Below, one piece after another: positions 23,996-31,600 of a stretch of DNA of 34,851 nt; position 1 is the first letter of the stretch; the number at the start of each line of letters is the position of its first letter. Source of the stretch: a bacterium. GTDB taxonomy: Bacteria > Krumholzibacteriota > Krumholzibacteriia > LZORAL124-64-63. Below the pieces are notes generated by a model, which was not told where the DNA came from, made no database searches, and worked only from the letters and a program-made list of their open reading frames with translations. Made by a program: the position numbers and the translations under genes. The stretch lies in NCBI GenBank assembly GCA_003353795.1, contig PIVY01000033.1, forward strand, positions 1-34,851, read 5' to 3'.

Positions 23996-25090
23996 TCACC
24001 TGCCGTCGAGAAGGTTGGTCAAGAGAACGACATTGAGCATCAGGTTGGAATTGTCGAAACGTTGCCGCACGTCATAGTCGAAGCCCCAGCGGGCCGTCAG
24101 CTGGAGGCGCCCGGCCCAGGGCCAGAAGCCGGCGCCGAGCATGAGCGAGTTCTTGCGGTCGTGAACCGACGAGTCCCAGAAGACGTCGGCCCCGGCGTCG
24201 TCGGTGATCTGCCAGTTGTGCGCGCCGTGGACCGAGAACTCGAACCACGAGTTGAAGTATTGGCTCAGGCCCCACTCCAGGCTCAGGCGGTTGCCGGGAT
24301 TGACGTCGGCGTCCTCGATGCCGCCGTTCAGCTCGTAGGTCAGGCCCGCCATGAGGGCCGTAGTCTGATACTCTGAAGGATAGTAGTAGCCGAAGGCCTG
24401 GAACTGGTGGGTCCAGAAGCCGAGGCCGAGGTTGTCGTCGGCGCCGGTTGTGTAGCGGCCCGTGGGGGCGACGAAGGAGTACAGGGTGGTGAGGTTGAAA
24501 CGCCGCAGCGGCGGTGCGCCCATGGCGGCCATGTCGTCGTCCGGCACGGTGGCGTCGGCGAAGCGGCCGAAGGCCCAGGAGAGCCCGAGCGGGGTCACCA
24601 GGAGGTCGCTCCAGCCCGAGAGGCTGCCCTCCGCGTAGCCGGGATCACTGCCGCCGCCGACCACCTCGCCGGCGATCTTGTAGTCCGCGGTGAAGTAGTT
24701 GGGTGCGACGGTCGCGATGTACCGCGCGCCGCCGAGGATGCGCGTTCTCTTGGCCCAGAAGAGGACCGGCACGGTGGCGAAGCCCGTCAGTTCGAGCTCG
24801 ACATCGAGATCCGGGTAGCCGGGATCGATCTCGCTGAGGTTCAGGCGGCTGAGTTCATTGCCGTCGCGGTCGACGAAGGTGTCGCTCGAGGTGCGCCAGT
24901 TGTACCAGACCACGATGAGCCCGTCGGGCGGCGTCGCCATGTCCCGCACGTTCATGATCCCGGGCACGTAGTGACCCGGCTGCAGCGGCGAGGCCACCTG
25001 GGCGGAGGCGGGCGCGGGGGCGAGCGCCAGCGCCCCCAGGACGCCCGTCCCCCACAGGATCCGTCGCAGCCATGTGTGTCTCAGTCTCAT
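23996..25090 (-). CDS. Outer-membrane channel-like protein, phenol meta-pathway (MetA/SphA) family
   Basis: 364 residues with a signal peptide cleaved near PASAQVAS and GGAAGG-like purines (GGAAGG) about 11 nt before the ATG. The mature protein opens with LQPGHYVPGIMNVRDMATPP, and then shows GLSWAFGRF, YSFVAPTGRYTTGADDNLGLG and FWTHQFQAFGYYYP. These fit the 'protein involved in meta-pathway of phenol degradation' family of outer-membrane barrels (PF13557-like), thought to admit hydrophobic or aromatic compounds. The gene lies 28 bp after the sulfatase gene and 6 bp before the exchanger gene, so the three are very probably one transcript and a linked uptake route. Confidence 0.82.
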   Translation of the reverse strand: MRLRHTWLRRILWGTGVLGALALAPAPASAQVASPLQPGHYVPGIMNVRDMATPPDGLIVVWYNWRTSSDTFVDRDGNELSRLNLSEIDPGYPDLDVELELTGFATVPVLFWAKRTRILGGARYIATVAPNYFTADYKIAGEVVGGGSDPGYAEGSLSGWSDLLVTPLGLSWAFGRFADATVPDDDMAAMGAPPLRRFNLTTLYSFVAPTGRYTTGADDNLGLGFWTHQFQAFGYYYPSEYQTTALMAGLTYELNGGIEDADVNPGNRLSLEWGLSQYFNSWFEFSVHGAHNWQITDDAGADVFWDSSVHDRKNSLMLGAGFWPWAGRLQLTARWGFDYDVRQRFDNSNLMLNVVLLTNLLDGR

Positions 25091-25118
25091 GGGCGAGATA
25101 TCCTTCCTCGTTACCGCG

Positions 25119-26567
25119 TCACTTCTTCGCCGGCTGGTATGGATCCTTGGTGCCCGGCTTGATCGGCGGCTCCTGCCTCAGCGAGACCACGTGCGCGCCC
25201 AGCTGCCCCAGGGCGGCCTTGGGCACCCAGGTCTCCGGGAAGAGCACGTTCTGCGTCTCGCCCGGGTCCTTGTACAGGTTGTAGATCCGTGGCACCCCGT
25301 AATCCACGGTGCCGCTCAGGATGTTCTGCTGTTCCTTCAAGTGGAGCTTCCAGTTGCGCCACTTCACCCCCCAGACGTCATTGCCCATGTAGACGATCAC
25401 GCCCTCGCGGTTGGACTTATCCTGCCTGCCCATAAAGAGTCCGGTCTGGTCGACACCGTCGATGACTCGGTCGTCCGGCACCTCGCCGCCGGCGAGGTTG
25501 GCGAAGGTCGGGAAGAGGTCCATCTCGTGCACGATCTCGTCGCTCACGATTCCGGCCGGAATATTGCCCGGCCAGCGAGCGGCGAAGGGAACTCGAAGGC
25601 TCCCCTCGAAACCGGTGAACAGCGACCCCCGCCAGGGCCCCGGACAACCGGGAATGAAGTACTCGACCGACGGGGTGTTCGATCCCTCGGGGAGCAATTC
25701 CGGCCCGTTGTCCGCGGTGAAGATGAACAGCGTGTTGTCGCGGATCCCCAGCTCGTCGACGGTATCGAGCAGCATGCCGTTGTACGCGTCGATCTGGGCC
25801 AGCACGTCCGCAAAGCGGCCGTTGCCCGTCTTCCCAGCGAAATCGGGATGCGGAATCAGAGGGTAGTGCGTCATGGTGTACGGCACGTACAGGAAGAAGG
25901 GCTTCTTCGCCTCCACCTGCCGTTTCATGAAGTCGATCGACCGCTTCGTCAGCTCCAGGTCGATCAGCGCGCGTTGCTCGAGATCGTAGTCCATCACCCG
26001 CTGCGGCGCGGAGCCCTTCTTGCCCTCGTAGATGTAGGTCCCCTCGACGCCGCTCTCCGCGTAGCCGTCGAGCACCTCCCAGGGCGTCTCGTCGCTCGAG
26101 TTGGGAATACCGTACCACTCGTCGAAGCCCTGGTCGGTGGGGAATCGGCCCTCGGTATGACCGAGGTGCCACTTGCCGAACATACCCGTGGCGTAGCCCG
26201 CGTCGGAGAGCATCTCAGCCATGGTGATCTCCCACTGGACGAGGCCGTAGACGCCGCCACCGAGAGGGACCGTCCCATTGCCGGTGCGGATCGCATACCG
26301 GCCCGACATGATCGCCGCACGTGACGGCGTGCACTGGGATTCCACGTTGAAATTAGTCAGACGGATGCCTTCGGAAGCCAGCGTGTCCAGCCGCGGCGTC
26401 GGCGCGCCGCGAACAATCCCCCCGCCGTTGAAGCCGGGCTCGCCCCAGCCGAAGTTGTCCATGAAGACCAGGACGATGTTGGGCTTGTCCTGGGCATGGG
26501 CGGCCGAGAAGCACAGCGCCAGCGCGCAGACGGCGAGGAACGCGGTTACTGCTCTATTCACTCTCAT
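25119..26567 (-). CDS. Periplasmic sulfatase (arylsulfatase type, Cys-type formylglycine)
   Basis: 482 residues with a signal peptide (ends SAAHAQDKP) and AAAGGAGG 9 nt before the ATG. It carries the sulfatase signature CTPSRAAIMSGR, with the formylglycine precursor at Cys79, metal-site residues in FMDNFGWGEPG (Asp37-Asn38), GKWHLGH, and the C-terminal metal pair in FTADNGPELLPEG. The MDNFGWGE/NFNVESQCTPSR wording is that of a distinct arylsulfatase-like subfamily. It hydrolyses sulfate esters. It needs a formylglycine-generating enzyme, and none is visible in this window. Channel-like proteins lie on both sides, so a sulfated substrate is probably brought in, desulfated in the periplasm, and the product passed on. 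Confidence 0.94.
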   Translation of the reverse strand: MRVNRAVTAFLAVCALALCFSAAHAQDKPNIVLVFMDNFGWGEPGFNGGGIVRGAPTPRLDTLASEGIRLTNFNVESQCTPSRAAIMSGRYAIRTGNGTVPLGGGVYGLVQWEITMAEMLSDAGYATGMFGKWHLGHTEGRFPTDQGFDEWYGIPNSSDETPWEVLDGYAESGVEGTYIYEGKKGSAPQRVMDYDLEQRALIDLELTKRSIDFMKRQVEAKKPFFLYVPYTMTHYPLIPHPDFAGKTGNGRFADVLAQIDAYNGMLLDTVDELGIRDNTLFIFTADNGPELLPEGSNTPSVEYFIPGCPGPWRGSLFTGFEGSLRVPFAARWPGNIPAGIVSDEIVHEMDLFPTFANLAGGEVPDDRVIDGVDQTGLFMGRQDKSNREGVIVYMGNDVWGVKWRNWKLHLKEQQNILSGTVDYGVPRIYNLYKDPGETQNVLFPETWVPKAALGQLGAHVVSLRQEPPIKPGTKDPYQPAKK

Positions 26568-26622
26568 GTGGTCGCCTCCTTTTCTTTGACTTCGTCACAA
26601 CCGAGTAGGTCAAGCGATTCCC

Positions 26623-27456
26623 CTACCGCCAGATGAACTTGAGGCCGACCTCGAAGGACCAATCGAAGGGCCGGTCGTTGCCGATGCCGACTCCAGGCCG
26701 GAGGTAGGTGCTGGCACCGGGCACTGGCGGGATCATGAATCCGAACTCCGCATCGACGAGGAAGATCTCCTTGTCGTTTTCGACGTCGAAATTCGCCTGG
26801 GGGTTGATGATCAGCCAGTGCTTCATCCCCGCCAGGAGCCAGACGAAGTACATGTCGATCTTGTGCTGGTTGAGCTTGCTTCGATGGGAATCGCCACCGA
26901 CGTCCACCACGTACAGGTAGCCAGGCGCGAAGATGCTGTTCTTCCCCAGAAGCCCAAAGAACCCGAAGAAGACCTGCGGTACCAGGGCGGTCCTGCCGGT
27001 GCCGAGAAGGTCGTTGGTGGCCGTGGGGAAGTACGCCTCGACACCGGCGGCGATGCCGAAATTCTGGGTGACATGAGGGATGCCCAGGAGGCGAATATCC
27101 ATGTCCCCAGTCCCCGAGATGTTGGTGTTCCCCAGGGGGTCGCCCCCCGGATCATCCAGGTTGAGGCTCTTGAGGGGGCGATACTTGAGCCGGAAAGCGA
27201 ACCTGCTGCCCATGTCGTTGAAGATGCCGATTTTCTGGTTGGTCAGGTTAGAAATGGTCCTCCCGAGCGGTGCCCTGAACTCGTAGGTGCCCACGGTCTG
27301 AGACCCGTCTCCGAAGTCCGCCGTCTCGATGTAGAAGCGGGTATCGTAAGTGAAGTTGATCGGGTTGGTACCGGTGTCGTCATTCTTCTTTTCTTGCGCC
27401 ACCGCCGCCGTGGTGCAGATCAGGGCAAGCAGGAGGAAACAGCAGAGTATCCTCAT
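26623..27456 (-). CDS. Outer-membrane barrel-like protein of unknown function
   Basis: 277 residues from the ATG at 27456, 9 nt after AAGGAG; the ATG two codons earlier is only 3 nt from it. Signal peptide MRILCCFLLLALICTTAAVAQ. The rest is strand-rich with repeated Gly/aromatic turns: NFTYDTRFYIETADFGDGSQ, then GVEAYFPTATNDLLGTG and VGLKFIWR at the end. This resembles barrel proteins of the transporter/MetA type, but I cannot name the family. By eye its DNA is less GC-rich than its neighbours (many TTC/ATC/AAG and poly-T patches), which could reflect transfer. It lies 55 bp before the sulfatase and 79 bp after the lone receiver gene. Confidence 0.75.
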   Translation of the reverse strand: MRILCCFLLLALICTTAAVAQEKKNDDTGTNPINFTYDTRFYIETADFGDGSQTVGTYEFRAPLGRTISNLTNQKIGIFNDMGSRFAFRLKYRPLKSLNLDDPGGDPLGNTNISGTGDMDIRLLGIPHVTQNFGIAAGVEAYFPTATNDLLGTGRTALVPQVFFGFFGLLGKNSIFAPGYLYVVDVGGDSHRSKLNQHKIDMYFVWLLAGMKHWLIINPQANFDVENDKEIFLVDAEFGFMIPPVPGASTYLRPGVGIGNDRPFDWSFEVGLKFIWR

Positions 27457-27535
27457 GGTCATCGACTCCTTTGTCTGGTTGTCCTGGATCCCGGGCCTTG
27501 CCGACATCCGTCAGTGGTCGATTCCTTGCTTTCTA

Positions 27536-27925
27536 CTATTGGCCGCTATCGGAGTCGCCCGGGTACATTGCCCACTCGATGGCATCCAGTAACGCGACGC
27601 CGTCGACCGGCTTGCGGAAAAAGGCCGCCGCCTTCATGGCGCTCGCCATACGCCGGAGATCGCGCTGGTCGTCGGCGGAGACCACGATGATCGTCACGTC
27701 TGCGTGCTTGGATTCGAGCGCCGCCCGCAACTCCTTCGCCGACAGCCCCTCCGCCCCGGCGTCCAGGACGAGGCAGCCGGTTTGCTCGGCCTCGAGAGTG
27801 TCGAGGAAAGCCTCGGCACTGGCGAAGGCGTGAACGTGGTAACCGGCCGTGCGCAATAGCCGGGTCAGCCCCTTGCGCGCCGACAGGTCATCGTCCACCA
27901 CGAAGACATGGTCCGCAGTCATCAT
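27536..27925 (-). CDS. Stand-alone response-regulator receiver domain
   Basis: 129 residues, a single receiver domain with all key residues: acidic pocket VVDDD (10-13), phosphoacceptor Asp55 (CLVLDAG), Ser83 (VVSADD) and Lys105 (FRKPVD). The MP pair usual after the phosphoacceptor loop is replaced by AGAEG. There is no output domain. The N-terminal 40 residues are very similar to the FixJ-type regulator just upstream (DDDLSARKGLTRLLR versus DDDSSARRGLTRLVR), so one probably arose from the other by duplication. It can serve as a phosphate sink or decoy for the neighbouring histidine kinase. It heads the sulfatase/exchanger run and has its own promoter-like box at 27959. Confidence 0.92.
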   Translation of the reverse strand: MMTADHVFVVDDDLSARKGLTRLLRTAGYHVHAFASAEAFLDTLEAEQTGCLVLDAGAEGLSAKELRAALESKHADVTIIVVSADDQRDLRRMASAMKAAAFFRKPVDGVALLDAIEWAMYPGDSDSGQ

Positions 27926-27958
27926 GCGGGACAGGATGGACCTCCGGCGCAGGGCGGT

Positions 27959-27980
27959 TCTATCCCACCTTGGGGTTACT
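27959..27980 (-). promoter_or_regulatory. Candidate extended -10 promoter for the receiver-sulfatase run
   Basis: On the minus strand: GTAACCCC, AA, GGTGGGATAGA. GATAGA (27959-27964) is preceded by TGG and would leave a leader of about 25 nt before the ATG at 27925. GGAGG is present in that leader, rather far (14 nt) from the start. Confidence 0.45.
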
Positions 27981-28024
27981 AGTGCAGAAGGGAGGGTTGC
28001 GGCCGGCTGGAGCCGACCTGGTCG

Positions 28025-28651
28025 CTAATCGCGAGGCGTGGCGGGCGCGACTCCGATCTTCTCGCAGAGCCGCACGAGCTCGGCCACCGAATCGATGCCC
28101 AGCTTGTGCATCATCCGGCCCCGATGGATCTTCACCGTCTCCTCGGAGATCTCCAGCGCGCCGGCGATCTGCTTGTTCAGCATGCCCGTGATCACCCAGG
28201 TCATGACCTCGGACTCGCGCGGCGTCAAGGATTCGAGGTGCGCGTGGAGCTCCGATCGCTCGGCGCGTGCCGCTCGATTCTCCCGGTCGAGCGCCAGCGA
28301 GGCGCGCAAAGCATGCAGCAGGTCGTCACGATCCACGGGCTTGGTCAGGAAGTCGACGGCGCCCTTCTTCATGGCCTGGGCCGCCGTGGGCACGTCCGCG
28401 TGGCCTGACAGGAAGACGATCGGCATGCAGTCTTTCATCAAGACCAGTTCCTCCTGGAGTTCCGGGCCGGTCATCTCCGGCATCCTCACGTCCAGCACGA
28501 TGCAGCCCGGGCTTTCGCAGCTGCCCGAGTCCAGAAACGCCCTGGCTGATCCGAAGGATTCGGCCGGCAGGCCCGCGGCGCGTACCAGCCGTGTGAGCCC
28601 CCGCCGCGCGGAGGAATCGTCGTCGATAATGAAGACTGTGGGTTCGCTCAT
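28025..28651 (-). CDS. FixJ/TodT-type response regulator with LuxR helix-turn-helix
   Basis: 208 residues. The start ATG at 28651 overlaps the kinase stop by four bases (ATGA), so translation is coupled. The receiver domain has IIDDD (8-12), phosphoacceptor Asp54 (IVLDVRMPEMTG), Ser82 (FLSGHAD) and Lys104 (LTKPVD). The LuxR-type DNA-binding domain covers about 140-200 (LTPRESEVMTWVITG, SEETVKIHRGRMMHKLG). It matches FixJ/TodT/StyR regulators, which activate transcription when phosphorylated by a PAS-containing kinase. Likely targets are the adjacent sulfatase/transporter genes and its own kinase; this is inference from position. Confidence 0.95.
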   Translation of the reverse strand: MSEPTVFIIDDDSSARRGLTRLVRAAGLPAESFGSARAFLDSGSCESPGCIVLDVRMPEMTGPELQEELVLMKDCMPIVFLSGHADVPTAAQAMKKGAVDFLTKPVDRDDLLHALRASLALDRENRAARAERSELHAHLESLTPRESEVMTWVITGMLNKQIAGALEISEETVKIHRGRMMHKLGIDSVAELVRLCEKIGVAPATPRD

Positions 28652-31600
28652 GCCTGCTGGCCTCCCTCGATGGGCGAAAGCGAAAAGCCGACTCTCGCGC
28701 CGCCGCCGTTCATGTTCTCGGCCCACATCGTGCCGCAGTGCGCTTCCATGATGGAACTGCAGATCGCCAGCCCCATGCCCGTGCCGCCCGGTTTCCAGGT
28801 GGCCAGGGGCTCGAAGATTCGATCGAGATGCTCGGGGTCGATTCCCGGGCCACGATCCTCCACCCAGATCCGTATCTCTGACTCGTGTCCCGAGGTCATG
28901 ATCCTCAGCTTGCGCTCCCAGCGCGGTTGGCCGGCCATGGCCTGGATGGCGTTCATGATCAAGTTGACGACGATCTGCTGGAGCTGGACCCGGTTGCCGC
29001 TCACCGGTGGCAGCGACGGCTCGCATTCAACGGAGAGGTCGACGTCCTTGACGACGAACTCGCTGCGGAGCATGTGGCAGGTCTCCTCGACGACCGTGTT
29101 GACGTCGATGGCCGCGAAGTCGCCCTTCTGCTCCCGGTAAAGGTCGCGCAGGTTGCGGATCACCTCGCCGCCGCGCTTGGTGTCGTCCACGATCTCGGCC
29201 ATGATCTCCGCCATCTCCTCCGTTTCCCACTTGCCGCTCGCGAGCAGCATCTCCGCCGCCTGCGCATTGCTCAGGATGCCCGTCAGCGGCTGGTTGAGCT
29301 CGTGGGCGATGGAGCCGGTGAGCTGGCCGAGCACCGTGGCGCGGTCGTGCCGGGCCAGGGCCTCCTGGTGGCGGCGTGCCCGCATCTCGGTCTGCTTGAG
29401 CTCGCTGAGGTCCATGTAGATGTTGACCACGAACTGGACCTCGCCCGTCTCGTCCTTGATGGGCGACAGGTGGCACTGGATCCAAGGGGCCGGCGCCTCG
29501 AAGGGGTCAATGCCGAGTTCCTCCGCCGTCCGGCCCGCGTCGTACTCGATGGGCGGCAGGATCACGTCCTCGCCCGCGAAGGCCTTCTCGACGATGGGCA
29601 TGATGCCGAGATCCACGAGTTGTGGATCGGCAAGCATGTTGTAGGCGTCAACGGCTGCCGCCGCCTGCTCCTCGGTTACATCCCAGAGGCGCCGCCAGGC
29701 CGCATTCACCTTGAGGATCCGACCGTCCGGCGCCAGGAGTTCGGTGGCCAGCGGCGACCGCTCCATGAGAAGCCGGAAGCGCTCCTCGCTGCTCCGGAGC
29801 TCGTCTTCCGACTGTTTGCGCCGCGTGATGTCGGAGATGGAGCCGGACATCCGGAGGGGCTTGCCCGATTCGTCGAAGAGGGCCTGTCCGCGGGCGTGGA
29901 ACCAACGGTATTGGCCGGCCTTGGTCCGGAGCCGGTAGTCGATCTGGAAGGGAATGCGTTCCAAGAGGTGGCGATCGACGGCCACGCGGACGGCCTCGAC
30001 ATGGTCGGGGTGCAACCGCGTCCAGAATTCCTCGAGGGAGCTCGACATCTCGTCGGGTGCGAGGCCCAGGAGTTCCTTCAGGCGGTCGGAGTAGAAAATC
30101 TCGTCCGTGCGCAGGTCCCAGTCCCAGATCCCGGCCGCCGAGCCGGCCACGGCAAGATCGTAGCGCTCCTCGCTGGTTCGGATCTGCTCGAGCATGCGAC
30201 CCGCCTCGGTCAGGTCGACGGTGCGCTGGGCGATCCGTTCCTCTAGCCGCGAGTAGAGCCGCGCGTTCTCCAGGGCGAGGGCCATCTGCGAGGAGAGCAG
30301 GTCGAGCAGTTCCACGCGCTCTTCGCTGAAAACCCCGGGTGCCAGGTTGTTTTCCAGGTACAGGATACTGACGAGCTTCCCTTGGTTGACGAGAGGCAAG
30401 CAGAGCGCCGACCGGACCCGCTTCTGCTCGACGTAGGGATCACGGCTGAACCGCTCATCTTGGAGGACGTCGTCCAGGACTGCCGGTTCTCGCGTGCGGG
30501 AGACGTGATGAATGATCGTGGCGGGTAACCGGCGGCTGTTCGCGACGTTGTCGGAACGTTCGATGGTCACGTGGTCGCTGTCGATGCACCCCTCGGCCTC
30601 GATGAACCAATCGTCCCCTTCGGGCAGCAGCAGCAGGCCGCGTTCCGCCCCCGCGTTCTCGATGACGATCACTATCAGCTTCGCCAGCAGCTTCGGGAGG
30701 TCAATCTCACCGGTGAGCGTATGGCAGGCCTTCAGGATGCTATCCAGATCGAGGATGCTGGCGGTTGGCGCGACAACGTCCGGATCCACGGAATCCGGAC
30801 CAGTCTTCACGACGGAAACCGACGACGGCACAATGAGTTGTGCGTATCTGGCCTGCAAATCATCAGCCTTCGCCACCGCCCCCCAGGCGCGATAACAGCC
30901 GAGGGCTTCGGCGAGGCAGACCGACGCGAAGCCCTCGTTGCCTTGATCCAGCCAGAAGCGACCGAAGAGCTCATTCGCCAGCGCTTCATCGTGCACGAAG
31001 CCATTGGTCCGCGCCCCCTCGCGGGCAGCCTCGTAGTGCTGCACCGCCGGCCAATGATCACCGGCCAGTCGGCACTTCTCGGCGAGCAATAGCCGGTACT
31101 GGTGCGCGTAGTTCATCGGGGCCGACTCGGCCCAGGTCTTCAACTCGCCCTCAAAGACAACGAGGACTTCCGACTGCTCCTGCCGGGCGGCCTCGTTCCC
31201 GGAGCCCGCGACATACGCGAGCGCGCCGTAGAACGAGATCTTCGTGTAGAGGTAGTGCGGAAGGAGACCATGGCGGGTCTTCAGCGCCTCGACGGCGTGC
31301 TCCCGCGCCCCCTCCGGGTCGCCGAAGAGGTAACACAGCGCGATCTGCACCGACCGATAGAAGGAGAGCAGCATGTCGTTGCCTGCGAGCCTCGGCAAGG
31401 TGTACTGCTCGGAGAACCAGTGCCCTTCCAGTCGGCTCGCGTCCAGCGTCTCGTCCCGGAGGTTCGCCGCGCCCTGGGCGAAGATCGAGCAGATCAGGAA
31501 GGTGATTTCCTGGTTCTTGTCCTCGCAGAGGCCGACGCAGTGGGCGGCGGTGGACGCGTAAGCATCGAGGGACGCGCCTACACCCCAGAGCAGGAGCATG

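Noticed and set aside
26450..26462. Asp-Asn instead of Asp-Asp at the sulfatase metal site as a defect
   Set aside because: MDNFGWGE wording is usual in this sulfatase subfamily, so it is not evidence of inactivity.
26586..26613. TTGAC/GTCAA inverted repeat upstream of the sulfatase
   Set aside because: Only five paired bases with an 18-bp spacer; easily due to chance.
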